From Bacillota bacterium (GTDB lineage Bacteria > Bacillota > Limnochordia > Darwinibacteriales > Darwinibacteriaceae): a DNA stretch of 43,407 nucleotides. Shown piece after piece: positions 9,336 through 17,571 of the stretch. The notes beneath the pieces were generated by a model. The model saw only the letters and a program-made list of their open reading frames with translations, was not told where the DNA came from and made no database searches. Both the position numbers and the translations under genes were made by a program. How positions within the stretch are numbered: position 1 is the stretch's first letter; every line of letters starts with the position of its first letter. Where the stretch lies: assembly GCA_012840725.1 (NCBI GenBank), contig DURQ01000054.1, forward strand, positions 1-43,407, read 5' to 3'.

Positions 9336-9768
9336 CGGTCACACTCCCTCTGCTTTATTGTTGCGTGTGCCAGATATCAAACCTCCTGCAGGCTGTATAC
9401 AGGTCTGATGTCTGACACCTTTGATCAGTATTGGACGCTTACGCGAAATTTCCTCCCATCTTGTTGATTTTTTGTGTACCACAGTCAACTTTCTGAACGC
9501 TTCGCAGCTGAGAGAAAAGGTGTTTCAAGGTGCGCAAAAAAGAAGCTTCCCGCGTATTTCGCAGAAAGCCCCTGAAATCCACTGTGCTTCAGTTGACGGT
9601 CTGCCTAGTTCACAAAATCAACGAAGATGAAAGGCTGGATGATCATCTCAGGCCTTGGCACAAACCTGATGGCCCTGAACCGCACTTCCCGCCACGAGAC
9701 TGAACGCCACTAAAAGCAGAACTGAAGACCGTCTATGCTTCTCGCATATCGATCCTCTCTCTGCCAGG
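9336..9768. promoter_or_regulatory. Gene-free control region of the sugar operon
   Basis: This 433-base stretch upstream of the operon has no convincing gene. It holds a perfect palindrome CTGTATACAG (9393-9402) and an odd-centred inverted repeat TGTCTGACA (9409-9417), seven bases apart and about 60-80 bases before the binding-protein start. They could be operators for a LacI- or GntR-type regulator. I found no convincing sigma-70 promoter. Confidence 0.4.
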
Positions 9769-9957
9769 CTACTTCGAATTCCGTGCCGCATCGCACTCCA
9801 GACACAGACCATCGGGTGTGCGCTCTTTGTAGGCCAGATCCTGCCCGCAAACCGGGCAGAATGGGCCGAGGAAATGCGGCCGAGATCCACCACCTGTTAC
9901 CTTCTCCAAATCCTCGTCCATAAGTTTCTTCACTTCGGGTTTGCCCTTCATTTCCAT
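9769..9957 (-). CDS. Small peptide with double-glycine leader and zinc-ribbon core
   Basis: A 62-residue protein with a strong ribosome binding site (GGGAGG, seven bases from ATG). The N-terminal half looks like a double-glycine leader of bacteriocin or RiPP precursors: LMDEDLEKVTGG, matching the LxxxELxxVxGG pattern cut by C39-peptidase exporters. After the glycines comes a 38-residue core with two cysteine pairs (C34/C37 and C52/C55), a zinc-ribbon spacing. No maturation enzyme, C39 exporter or immunity gene is in the window, so any processing would have to come from elsewhere. It could be an exported metal-binding peptide, a RiPP precursor, or a plain small zinc-ribbon protein. The gene call is firm; the function is not. 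Confidence 0.75.
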   Translation of the reverse strand: MEMKGKPEVKKLMDEDLEKVTGGGSRPHFLGPFCPVCGQDLAYKERTPDGLCLECDAARNSK

Positions 9958-10137
9958 GACAAATCCTCCCTCTGAATTGGTCCATCCCTCACGGGATCTT
10001 CAAAGCACGTTCAACAGCGGCAGCCAGCAAAAAGGCAGGTTACCAAAAGCTTACGATGTGGAGGACATCAGCACTGTCGTTTAGAATACACCGTCAGGCA
10101 CCTGGTTGCACAATCGGTTGGATGGGAGTGCAGAGCA

Positions 10138-11274
10138 ATGGTGAACGGGCCCAGAGACACTCAGTTTGTCAAAAGAGCCATCCTTTTAGCCGGATTGGTG
10201 CTGGTCATCGTGTATTTCAACCAGGTCCTGAAGGCTGCCAAATCTGTCTACGACATTGTGCTTCCGCTTGTCTTGGGCTTCATCATCGCCTATGTAGTGA
10301 ACATACTCATGCGCTTCCTGGAGCGGCACTACTTCCCCAAGGCGGAAAAGCCGTGGATCGCCAGAACAAGGCGGCCCGTCTGTCTCCTCCTCTCTTATGT
10401 CCTGATCCTCCTGATCCTTGCGGCGGTAATCACCCTAGTGCTGCCGAAGGTGGTGGATACCATCAAGGCCCTTTCTGCAGTACTCCCTGGATATTGGGAG
10501 CGGATCAGCCAATGGGTCGACGATCACAAAGACCAGTGGTCCTTCGTCAGCGAATGGATGGACAAAGACGCCTTGAGCTGGGACAGCATTACAGATAACA
10601 TCAAGTCCAATGCCCCGCAGAGCCTCCGCGGCATCTTCACCTCATCGCTCACCGTGATTTCCGGGCTGACATCGGGACTCTTTGACCTGGTCGTGGGCTT
10701 AGCTTTCTCAGCTTATCTCCTAGCTAGCAAAGAGAGGCTGCTCGCCCAGGCAGAGAAACTTCAAAAGGCCTTTTTGCCGCCGAGCACAGCTGCCAGGTTC
10801 AACACAATCCTTGCCGCTGCCAACGAAAGCTTCGCGAGTTTTATCACGGGACAGTGTACCGAAGCAGTGATCTTAGGGGCCCTCTGCATAGCGGGCATGC
10901 TCATCTTTGGCTTCCCCTATGCTACCTCCATCGGCATCTTCGTCGGCGTTACCTCTCTGATTCCCATCCTTGGCGCCTATTTGGGAGCAGCCGTGGGAGT
11001 GCTCCTGATCTTCCAGGCAGATCCCGCCAAAGCACTGTTGTTTGTTGTCTTCATCATCGTGCTGCAGCAGCTGGAGGGAAACCTGATCTACCCCAGGGTG
11101 ATGGGCACATCCCTCGGCCTGCCAGGGCTGTGGGTATTTGCTGCCGTGGTCATCGGCGGCGGTTTGGGGGGTATCGTGGGAATGCTGTTTGGGGTGCCAA
11201 CCGCGGCAACGATTTACAAGCTAGTTCGCGCAGCAGCCGATGAGAGAACAAAGGCGCAGGCTCAGCGCACCTGA
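10138..11274 (+). CDS. AI-2E family transporter
   Basis: Polytopic membrane protein of 378 residues, the normal family length. It has two or three N-terminal membrane segments (about 15-105), a hydrophilic region at about 110-180, then a C-terminal cluster of helices with the conserved IPILGAYLG and QQLEGNLIYPRVMG motifs. Members have been linked to autoinducer-2 export or to Na+/H+ antiport; substrate cannot be told from sequence. The ATG at 10138 has GGAG nine bases upstream. It stands alone, pointing away from the peptide gene. Confidence 0.85.
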   Translation: MVNGPRDTQFVKRAILLAGLVLVIVYFNQVLKAAKSVYDIVLPLVLGFIIAYVVNILMRFLERHYFPKAEKPWIARTRRPVCLLLSYVLILLILAAVITLVLPKVVDTIKALSAVLPGYWERISQWVDDHKDQWSFVSEWMDKDALSWDSITDNIKSNAPQSLRGIFTSSLTVISGLTSGLFDLVVGLAFSAYLLASKERLLAQAEKLQKAFLPPSTAARFNTILAAANESFASFITGQCTEAVILGALCIAGMLIFGFPYATSIGIFVGVTSLIPILGAYLGAAVGVLLIFQADPAKALLFVVFIIVLQQLEGNLIYPRVMGTSLGLPGLWVFAAVVIGGGLGGIVGMLFGVPTAATIYKLVRAAADERTKAQAQRT

Positions 11275-11574
11275 GCTCGTCCCCTCTACCAAGAGCCAGA
11301 CCACAAGGTGCCGATGGGAATGCAGAGCGCTGGGATGTTTGTGCAAGGGCATGGCGGTGCAGCATGCCGTAGACTGCCACGGCAAACGCCTTGAAGGGCG
11401 AGGCCATGGGGAATATGGTATAGGGTACGAATTGATACGGCACGTTTTCCACCCACCGGCTGGGCATCTACAGATCAGTTCGACCCCGCAGAACCGTCTC
11501 CTTTCCATTCTTGGGTCTGGCCCCTAGCTGGGCGAAATTTAACGTGCCTGGAAGGACAAGGTCCTTGGACGGCA
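11275..11574. other. Gene-free stretch after the AI-2E transporter
   Basis: No gene could be supported here. A minus-strand frame around 11300-11460 reads like protein in places (VPYTIFPMASPFKAFAVAVY) but is recognised as nothing and has no start signal. It may be a fragment of a decayed gene. Confidence 0.3.
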
Positions 11575-11609
11575 AAGAAAAACTCCCCCTGCGTACCTGC
11601 AGAGGGAGT
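11575..11609 (-). terminator. Rho-independent terminator of the FMN-binding gene
   Basis: Stem ACTCCCTCTGC / GCAGGGGGAGT (one mismatch) with a 6-base loop on the minus strand, followed by TTTTTCTTT. It lies about 40 bases past the stop at 11650. Confidence 0.85.
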
Positions 11610-11649
11610 GAGTTATCGGTCTTGTAATCTATGAAGTTGAATCAGTTCG

Positions 11650-12171
11650 TTAGTTCTTCAGAGCGTCCTGAGCAGCGGCCCAGACAGCTGCCAGATAACC
11701 GTAGGTGTCAACCAGGGTGGCGCCGGTTACCATGTCGACGGCAGCGGCCGGCTCGGTGGTGTTCAGCAGAGCTTCGAGCTCGCTGACGGTCATGCCGATA
11801 ACGAACTGCTCGATGGCCTTGAAGTTGTCAGCGATGGAAACGGTGGAACCGGACTTGGCCATGTTTGCGCTGTAGAAATCGCTGTTTACCTTCTTGGAAC
11901 CCAGCCACTGCTCCGGATTGGCAAAGGCATTGCCGAAATCCTTGTCAGCGTTGGGAACGCCAACGGTGTCGGACTTGGCCATCATCTGGTACTCATCGAT
12001 GTAGGCGCCGACAATGGTCTCGCCCTCAAGCACAACAAAGGCAACGGTAAAGCACCTGGTTCCATGAGCGGCCCATTCGGCCTTGCCCAACTTAAGCTCT
12101 GCGGCCAGGCTCGAACCAGCGACGGCCAAGAGTGCCATGACGACAAGAACTGCTACAAGACTTCTCTTCAT
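11650..12171 (-). CDS. Secreted FMN-binding-domain-like protein, probably flavinylated
   Basis: Small exported protein of 173 residues with a signal peptide (cleavage near SSLAAELK) and no lipobox. Near the C-terminus it carries DMVTGAT (D146 to T152), which fits the Dxx(S/T)GA(T/S) motif on which ApbE-type transferases attach FMN to the last threonine. This suggests an extracytoplasmic one-domain flavoprotein that carries electrons outside the membrane. No ApbE gene or membrane partner is in the window. Start: the ATG at 12171 has GAGG eight bases upstream and begins directly with the signal peptide; a start at 12210 would add a hydrophilic tail before it. A near-consensus promoter and a strong terminator suggest a highly expressed single gene. 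Confidence 0.75.
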   Translation of the reverse strand: MKRSLVAVLVVMALLAVAGSSLAAELKLGKAEWAAHGTRCFTVAFVVLEGETIVGAYIDEYQMMAKSDTVGVPNADKDFGNAFANPEQWLGSKKVNSDFYSANMAKSGSTVSIADNFKAIEQFVIGMTVSELEALLNTTEPAAAVDMVTGATLVDTYGYLAAVWAAAQDALKN

Positions 12172-12233
12172 ATACTCCGCCTCTTTCTTCGTGTTTTTGC
12201 ACTTCATCAAGTGCGTTTTATGTTACGTTTCTA

Positions 12234-12262
12234 ATTATACGGGTCTTGTCTCGGGGCGTCAA
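12234..12262 (-). promoter_or_regulatory. Sigma-70 promoter of the FMN-binding gene
   Basis: TTGACG, 17-base spacer, TATAAT on the minus strand: nearly consensus. The transcript would carry a leader of about 55 bases with a small stem-loop GCACTT / AAGTGC (12199-12214) close to the ribosome binding site. Confidence 0.88.
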
Positions 12263-12284
12263 TAGCGTTTGTGTTCATTTTCTC

Positions 12285-12296
12285 AATCCTAGGATT
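12285..12296. promoter_or_regulatory. Perfect palindrome between divergent promoters
   Basis: AATCCTAGGATT, a 12-base perfect palindrome, midway between the divergent promoters at 12234-12262 and 12310-12338. Possible operator acting on both; no regulator gene is adjacent. Confidence 0.4.
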
Positions 12297-12309
12297 AACT
12301 TAATGAACG

Positions 12310-12338
12310 TTGGCGAGATGATCACAGCATCGTAATAT
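12310..12338 (+). promoter_or_regulatory. Sigma-70 promoter of the S9 peptidase gene
   Basis: TTGGCG, 17-base spacer, TAATAT, about 70 bases before the GTG start of the peptidase gene. Confidence 0.65.
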
Positions 12339-12410
12339 TCTCACCTGGCAGGAAAAGGCTGGCGAACACGGAAGATCACTGGCAGTGCCACACGGAAAGG
12401 ATGATCTAAC

Positions 12411-14414
12411 GTGGAAACCCTGCGCCTTGACGACTTCACCAAGTACAAGTTTCTATCCGAGATCAAGCACAGCCCCAGCGGACATCTTGCCTGCTTCGCA
12501 GTGCATGAAGCGGATTGGGAGAAGAATGGCTACCGCTCTTACCTCTGGCTCTGCAATCTCGAGAGCGGAGAATGCTTTCAGCTCACGGGATTTGGGGAGG
12601 AGCGCTCCTTCACCTGGTTGAACGACGAAGAGATACTCTTCTCTGCCCTGCGCAGCCCCAAAGACCAGGAAAGGCAGAAGAAAGGTGAGGACTTCACTGT
12701 TTTCTACAAGATCCGCGTGACGGGCGGCGAGGCGCTGGAAGCGTTCCGCATCCCCCAGCGGGTGCTGCAGATCGAACCCCTTCCCCACGGCCGCTTCCTC
12801 CTCACCTGCCTGTACAGCCCTGACCGCCCGGATTTGAACAGCATGGACGAAGCGGAAAGGTCGGCCGAGCTGCAGAGGCGGGAAGAAGAGAAAAGGTACG
12901 AAGTGCTTGAGGAGATTCCCTACTGGAGCAACGGCCGGGGTTTTGTCAGCCGCTGCCGCTCACGCTTGTACCTTTATGATCAAGAAGCCAACACTCTGGA
13001 ACCCTTAACAGGGGAGTACATGCAGGTGAGCAGTTTCGAGCTCAACGCGGCCAGGGACAAGGCGGTGCTCGTGGCCGCCGAATACCAGGGTGTGATGCCG
13101 ATCGCCAACCATCTCTACCTGGCCGACCTGGTAGAAAAGACGGTGCGCAGGATCTCTCCAGAAGAACCCTTCGACTACCACGAGGCCCACTTCCTGGACG
13201 ATGACTGCCTGATCTGCTCTGGTTCAGATGGCAGCCGCTACGGGTTGAACGAAAATCCCCATTTCTACCTGATCAACCCCGCCGACGGAACCAAGACCCT
13301 GATTACGCCAGATTTTGATGCGAGCATCGGCAACTCAGTCAACTCCGACTGCCGCTACGGGGCCAGAAACAGAAGCCAGGTGGACGGCGGTTACCTCTAC
13401 TTCGTCACCACCGAAGGCTTCAGTTCCTACCTGAACCGCATAGACCGTTCCGGCCGCGTGGAGCGCCTCACTGCGGAAGAAGGCTCGGTGGACTGCTTCA
13501 GCGTCAGGGGCGGCGGTATCTTGCTTGTCGCCCTGCGCGGTCTCGCCCTCCAGGAGCTCTACGCCCTGGCGAACGGCCGGGAGATCAAGCTGACCTCGTT
13601 CAACGCCTGGGTGAGCAGCGAGCGCAGCCTTTCTGAACCTGAACATCTCTCCGTGGAGACCGCTCCCGGAACAACCATAGACGGCTGGGTGCTGAAGCCC
13701 GTGGGCTTCACTCCGGGGCAGCGCTATCCCGCCATCCTCAACATCCACGGCGGACCCAAGACCGCCTACGGGACAGTCTTCGTCCACGAGATGCAGTGCT
13801 GGGCGAATCAGGGTTACTTCGTCCTGTTCTGCAACCCCCGGGGCAGTGATGGCAGAGGAAACGAGTTTGCTGACCTGCGGGGCAGGTACGGCACCATCGA
13901 CTATGACGATCTGATGGGCTTCACCGATGCCGTGCTCCAGCGCTATCCAGACATCGACCCAGGCCGCCTCGGCGTTACGGGCGGCTCCTACGGAGGTTAC
14001 ATGACCAACTGGATCATCGGTCACACGGAGAGGTTCAAGGCAGCCGCCTCCCAGCGCAGCATTGCAAACTGGTTCTCAATGGGCTTCACCACGGATATCG
14101 GCTACTTCTTCACACCCGATCAGATCGGTGCCACCCCATGGTCTGATCCAGAGAAGCTCTGGGAGCACTCACCGCTCAAGTACGCGGACCGGGTGAAGAC
14201 GCCGACCTTGTTCATCCACTCCGATGAAGACTACCGCTGCTGGCTGCCTGAAGGACTGCAGATGTTCTCTGCCCTGAAGTATCACGGAGTTGAGGCCCGG
14301 CTCTGCCTGTTCAAGGGGGAAAACCACGAACTGAGCCGCAGCGGCAAGCCCAAGGCCCGCCTGCGGCGCCTGGAGGAGATCACCAACTGGTTCGACCGCT
14401 TCTTGAAGGAATAA
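12411..14414 (+). CDS. S9 family prolyl oligopeptidase / acylaminoacyl-peptidase
   Basis: Cytoplasmic serine peptidase of 667 residues with no signal peptide. The N-terminal 400 residues are a beta-propeller that limits access to small peptides; the C-terminal alpha/beta-hydrolase domain carries the triad S526 (GGSYGGY), D607 (in SDEDYRC) and H639 (in GENHE), as in S9C acylaminoacyl peptidases. Likely role: cleavage of short or N-blocked peptides. The start is GTG, with AGGA about nine bases upstream and a promoter at 12310-12338. The next hairpin ends the transcript. Confidence 0.9.
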   Translation: METLRLDDFTKYKFLSEIKHSPSGHLACFAVHEADWEKNGYRSYLWLCNLESGECFQLTGFGEERSFTWLNDEEILFSALRSPKDQERQKKGEDFTVFYKIRVTGGEALEAFRIPQRVLQIEPLPHGRFLLTCLYSPDRPDLNSMDEAERSAELQRREEEKRYEVLEEIPYWSNGRGFVSRCRSRLYLYDQEANTLEPLTGEYMQVSSFELNAARDKAVLVAAEYQGVMPIANHLYLADLVEKTVRRISPEEPFDYHEAHFLDDDCLICSGSDGSRYGLNENPHFYLINPADGTKTLITPDFDASIGNSVNSDCRYGARNRSQVDGGYLYFVTTEGFSSYLNRIDRSGRVERLTAEEGSVDCFSVRGGGILLVALRGLALQELYALANGREIKLTSFNAWVSSERSLSEPEHLSVETAPGTTIDGWVLKPVGFTPGQRYPAILNIHGGPKTAYGTVFVHEMQCWANQGYFVLFCNPRGSDGRGNEFADLRGRYGTIDYDDLMGFTDAVLQRYPDIDPGRLGVTGGSYGGYMTNWIIGHTERFKAAASQRSIANWFSMGFTTDIGYFFTPDQIGATPWSDPEKLWEHSPLKYADRVKTPTLFIHSDEDYRCWLPEGLQMFSALKYHGVEARLCLFKGENHELSRSGKPKARLRRLEEITNWFDRFLKE

Positions 14415-14418
14415 ACAA

Positions 14419-14449
14419 CGGGGCGGCATCTGCCGCCCCGCCTTTATTT
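14419..14449. terminator. Bidirectional terminator, S9 peptidase / HAD gene
   Basis: CGGGGCGGCA / TGCCGCCCCG, a 10-bp stem with a 2-base loop, followed on the plus strand by CCTTTATTT. It sits between two convergent genes and abuts the HAD stop codon at 14444. Confidence 0.85.
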
Positions 14450-15049
14450 CAGAATGTAGTTGAGCTCCAGCCTGAGCTGATCCGGGCTCTGGTAGTGGAT
14501 GCCCTTGATGCCGAACTCGCTGGCTCCAGCAAGGTTGGCCAAAGAATCATCGATGAAAACGCATTCTTCGGGGATCAAGGCACAGCTTGCCAGGAGGATC
14601 TGGTAGATCGCTGGTTCTGGCTTGAGCACTTGATGCTGATAAGAGATAACCAGACCATCGAAGAGGCTGAACCAATCGTATTTCTCACAAATAAACTCAA
14701 ACGCCGCTTTGTGGAAGTTGGAGAGGACATAGAGGTTGTAGCCAGAGCTCTTGAGACTGCGCACCACTTCCACGTTGGGCGAAATTGGCTTAAGGATGTT
14801 GAACCAGTCGGCAAACGTTAGGGTGATCTCCGAGGCCAAGTCTGGATGCTGCTTGATCAACCGCTCAACCGCCTGCTCCTGGGTGATCACTCCCCTGTCG
14901 AGCATAAACCACTCGGGTCCGGAAAAAACGGCTCGATGCAGGCGGTCCACCAGCTCAGCATCGTCAAAGAGGCTCAGGAGATACTCATCCGGCCTGAACT
15001 TCACTAGTACGTTCCCTAGGTCAAAGATGACGTTCTGAATCCTGCGCAC
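14444..15049 (-). CDS. HAD-superfamily hydrolase, YihX-like
   Basis: Haloacid-dehalogenase-fold phosphatase of 201 residues. Motif I is FDLGN (nucleophile Asp), motif II the Ser of VLSNF, motif III the Lys of KPEPAIYQ, motif IV FIDDSLAN. The FDLGNVL form and overall length resemble the YihX/epoxide-hydrolase-like phosphatase group that acts on small sugar phosphates; the substrate is unknown. Start: GTG at 15049 has AGGAG seven bases upstream, better than the TTG at 15070. Confidence 0.85.
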   Translation of the reverse strand: MRRIQNVIFDLGNVLVKFRPDEYLLSLFDDAELVDRLHRAVFSGPEWFMLDRGVITQEQAVERLIKQHPDLASEITLTFADWFNILKPISPNVEVVRSLKSSGYNLYVLSNFHKAAFEFICEKYDWFSLFDGLVISYQHQVLKPEPAIYQILLASCALIPEECVFIDDSLANLAGASEFGIKGIHYQSPDQLRLELNYILK

Positions 15050-15216
15050 ACAACCGCTCCTCAGCTGCAAAGTAAATTCTTCTGTTCTTTCGCCTCCCTC
15101 CCCCGCTGTTCCTGCTTCGTCGCGTAATTCGTACCAGATGGAAGCGCAAGTGCGAAGGACTATCCCGCCTGAGCGGGAAATGGAAAGTGAGAATGCTCAC
15201 TGAAGAGGTGATAGAC

Positions 15217-15939
15217 TTGCGTCGAAGATTGATCCTGCAGCTAGTTTTCACAGCGGTTCTCACTGCACTTCTCGCCCTGCCTGTGCACGCCCTCGATTAC
15301 GCCCAGGTCGATGCCCTGATCATCAGCAAAGACGTGGCTGAGATCGAAAGAGCCATCGAAATGCTGGAAGAACACCTGGGCCAGCAGCCTCAAGATGGTG
15401 AGGCCCTCTGGCTGGCCGGCAAAGCCTATCTCTACCTGGGCGACCGGACCGATGGGGACAGATTGAGGGTCTTCGAAAAAGGGAAAGAGTACACCGACAA
15501 AGCCGTGGAACTGGTTCCGGACTCTCCCGATGCCCACTACTGGTTGGCCGCCCTCATCGGGAGGATCGGACAGACCAGGGGCATTTTGAGCAGCTTGTTC
15601 ATGGTGCGCCCCATGAAGGATGCCCTAGACCGCGCCTTGGAGCTGGATGAGAACTATGCCCCGGCCTACTGGGTGCTCAGCCAGCTCTATCAGCAGGCAC
15701 CCGGTTTCCCCCTGAGCATCGGTAACAAGAAGCAAGCCCTGGAAAACGCTCAGCGCGCCGTGGAACTCGAGCCGCAGAACTTGGAATTCCAACTCCAGCT
15801 GGCCCGGGCGCTGGATCACAATGGAAAAGAAAAGGAAGCTCGGGACCTCCTGCAGCAGATCCGGAGCAATCCCGCGCTGAAGGCCGATCCTGAAATACTC
15901 CAGGAAGTGGAGGAGCAGGCCAGCGAGTGGAAGCTCTAG
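15217..15939 (+). CDS. Exported TPR-repeat protein
   Basis: About 240 residues with an N-terminal signal (RRRLILQLVFTAVLTALLA, then ALPVHA) followed by helical TPR-type repeats, for example EYTDKAVELVPDSPDAHYWL and ENAQRAVELEPQNLEFQLQL. TPR proteins act as scaffolds for protein contacts; the partner is unknown. The TTG at 15217 is preferred: GAGGTG is six bases upstream and the signal starts at once, while starts at 15187 or 15193 would add a hydrophilic tail. The gene is convergent with the next, and the two stops overlap in a shared CTAG. Confidence 0.75.
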   Translation: MRRRLILQLVFTAVLTALLALPVHALDYAQVDALIISKDVAEIERAIEMLEEHLGQQPQDGEALWLAGKAYLYLGDRTDGDRLRVFEKGKEYTDKAVELVPDSPDAHYWLAALIGRIGQTRGILSSLFMVRPMKDALDRALELDENYAPAYWVLSQLYQQAPGFPLSIGNKKQALENAQRAVELEPQNLEFQLQLARALDHNGKEKEARDLLQQIRSNPALKADPEILQEVEEQASEWKL

Positions 15940-16706
15940 TAGCCCAGAAGGGAAATGCTGCTGTTGCTCGTCTTGACCTCTAGGTGCGGCCCTTCACCGC
16001 GCTTGATGACCACAGTGTTACCACCAACCTGCTGGTGCTCGCCGAGCATCGCTTCTACCCTGCCATTGGAAGTGGCGGCCTGAAGAGAGCCCCGCGTGCT
16101 GTGGGGCAGGCGCAGCCGAATACCTGCGTTGCTGGTGACGATACGGTAGAGACCTTCACCTGCCAGTTCGAGCTGTCCTTCGATACCGGCGTTGGAGGTG
16201 ATCAGCGTGCTGGGGCGGGTCAGGATCAGCTTGGCGAAGTTGATCCGGGCGTTGGAAGTCTGAGCATTGACCTGCCCCACTACTTCCCCCAGGTTGATCT
16301 GCCCGTTGGAGGATGCCAGGTCAAGGACGCCCTCCACGGGCGTTTTCACGCGTATGCTGCCGTTGCTGGTACGGGCGCGAAATTCCTTGATCTGCTCGGC
16401 CGGGGCGAACACCGTGAACCGAACCTGCAAGGTGAACCAGCCGATCGTCCGTTTAGGATGCACCGCCCTGAGCACCAGGGACTGACCGCTGCTGCTGTTC
16501 TCGATCCTCATTTCCTCCAGCAGCTTCTCGACAGCCTTCTCACTCATACCCTGGACTTCCTTCTCCGCCACCACGCGGGGAGCCTGGCCGTTCAGCGGTT
16601 CCCAGACGATGGAACCGTTGTACCCGCTCAGCTCGATGCTCCGCACATCAGGACCGATGGGGAATTCTTCCACGGCCCGCACTTTCGAATAAAACACTCC
16701 GCTCAC
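15936..16706 (-). CDS. DUF4097-family beta-repeat protein
   Basis: 256 residues, largely short beta-strand repeats each ending near TSNGxI or TSNAxI (TSNGSIRVKT, SSNGQINLGE, TSNARINFAK, TSNAGIRLRL and others), the pattern of the DUF4097 'putative adhesin' beta-helix family. No signal peptide or membrane segment is seen, unusual for something called an adhesin, so it may be cytoplasmic or attached to a partner. Start is GTG with GAGG seven bases upstream. An inverted repeat TAGAC/GTCTA lies 15-27 bases upstream (16721-16733). Function unknown. Confidence 0.8.
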   Translation of the reverse strand: MSGVFYSKVRAVEEFPIGPDVRSIELSGYNGSIVWEPLNGQAPRVVAEKEVQGMSEKAVEKLLEEMRIENSSSGQSLVLRAVHPKRTIGWFTLQVRFTVFAPAEQIKEFRARTSNGSIRVKTPVEGVLDLASSNGQINLGEVVGQVNAQTSNARINFAKLILTRPSTLITSNAGIEGQLELAGEGLYRIVTSNAGIRLRLPHSTRGSLQAATSNGRVEAMLGEHQQVGGNTVVIKRGEGPHLEVKTSNSSISLLGY

Positions 16707-16778
16707 GTCCTTTCCTCATCCTAGACCGAGTCTAACAGCTGGAAGCCCGATGTACGAGGGACTGGGATTGGACTTCGC

Positions 16779-16836
16779 CTCCGTCTGGAGACCGATTCCT
16801 CAATCCTGCACAATTTTGCCAGACGGAGCAGGAATC
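16779..16836 (+). promoter_or_regulatory. Crossing inverted repeats upstream of tpx
   Basis: Two perfect inverted repeats cross: CTCCGTCTGG (16779-16788) pairs with CCAGACGGAG (16819-16828), and GATTCCT (16794-16800) pairs with AGGAATC (16830-16836). The order A-B-A'-B' is that of an H-type pseudoknot. It ends about 48 bases before the tpx start. Whether it is transcribed is not known. Confidence 0.45.
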
Positions 16837-16884
16837 CATTTCTAAGTGCCGAACTCAGTATTGACTTCTCAGAGGAGGGATAGC

Positions 16885-17400
16885 ATGGAAAAACGCAAGG
16901 TCACCATGAAAGGCAGAGAACTGACGGTGCGCGGCCCCGAACTCCAGGTAGGCCAGAAGGCCCCAGATTTTCGCTTAGTGGGAAATGACCTCAACCCCAA
17001 GACCCTCGCAGATTTCGGCAGGCAGCTCAAGCTGATCAGCATCGTCCCCTCGCTGGACACGGGGGTCTGCGACTTCCAAACCAGGCGCTTTAACGAAGAA
17101 CTCAGCAAACTTGAGGGCGTTGTGGTGATCACGGTCAGCATGGATCTGCCCTTTGCCCAGAAGAGGTGGTGCGGCAGTGCAGGCTTGGATCAAGCCATCA
17201 CCCTTTCCGACCACTTGGATGCCTCCTTTGGCGAGGCCTATGGCGTGCTCATTGAGGAACTGCGCCTTTTGGCCCGAGCAGTGCTGCTCCTTGATCAGGA
17301 CAACATTATCCGCTACGTGGAATACGTGGATGAAGTATCTTCTCACCCCAACTACGAGGCTGCAGTGCAGGCAGTTAAATCGCAGATCGCAGCTGGCTGA
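16885..17400 (+). CDS. tpx: Thiol peroxidase (Tpx-type peroxiredoxin)
   Basis: Two-cysteine peroxiredoxin of 172 residues, the usual length. The peroxidatic cysteine is C62 in [14 protein letters not shown] and the resolving cysteine C96 in RWCGSAG, at nearly the same positions as C61/C95 of E. coli Tpx. It reduces peroxides with thioredoxin in the cytoplasm. The ATG at 16885 follows a very strong AGAGGAGG site, so earlier in-frame starts are not used. It is a single gene with a terminator just after the stop. Confidence 0.93.
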   Translation: MEKRKVTMKGRELTVRGPELQVGQKAPDFRLVGNDLNPKTLADFGRQLKLISIVPSLDTGVCDFQTRRFNEELSKLEGVVVITVSMDLPFAQKRWCGSAGLDQAITLSDHLDASFGEAYGVLIEELRLLARAVLLLDQDNIIRYVEYVDEVSSHPNYEAAVQAVKSQIAAG

Positions 17401-17407
17401 GGAAAAG

Positions 17408-17449
17408 GCCGGGACTCAGACCATCTGAGATGCCCGGCTTTTCTATTTT
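17408..17449. terminator. Bidirectional terminator of tpx and the nitroreductase unit
   Basis: Stem GCCGGG...CCCGGC with an inner CTCAGA/TCTGAG helix, then TTTTCTATTTT on the plus strand. On the minus strand the same stem is followed by CTTTTCC, so it also closes the convergent nitroreductase transcript. Confidence 0.88.
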
Positions 17450-17571
17450 GTCGGTTCAGAGCTCTCCTGCCACCCGCATTGCGGGCACCTACCTGCAGCC
17501 CTCCAGCATTCCAAGTGTGCCGTGGCGCCGCACTGTGGACAGACCTGGATGATTCCTCGCCGTCGCAGGCT
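17443..17571 (-). pseudogene. RING-like zinc-ribbon tail in frame after the nitroreductase stop
   Basis: Directly after the TAG of the nitroreductase gene the same frame stays open for 42 codons and encodes a clear cysteine/histidine ribbon: CPQCGATAHLECW, then CPQCGW (C-x2-C-x4-H-x2-C-W-x4-C-x2-C), as in short bacterial RING-like domains. It ends with TAG at the edge of the terminator. It has no ATG, GTG or TTG; only a CTG (third codon, with GGGG about eight bases upstream) could start it. It is either the cut-off C-terminus of a former fusion, a readthrough extension, or a tiny gene with a non-standard start. Confidence 0.55.
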
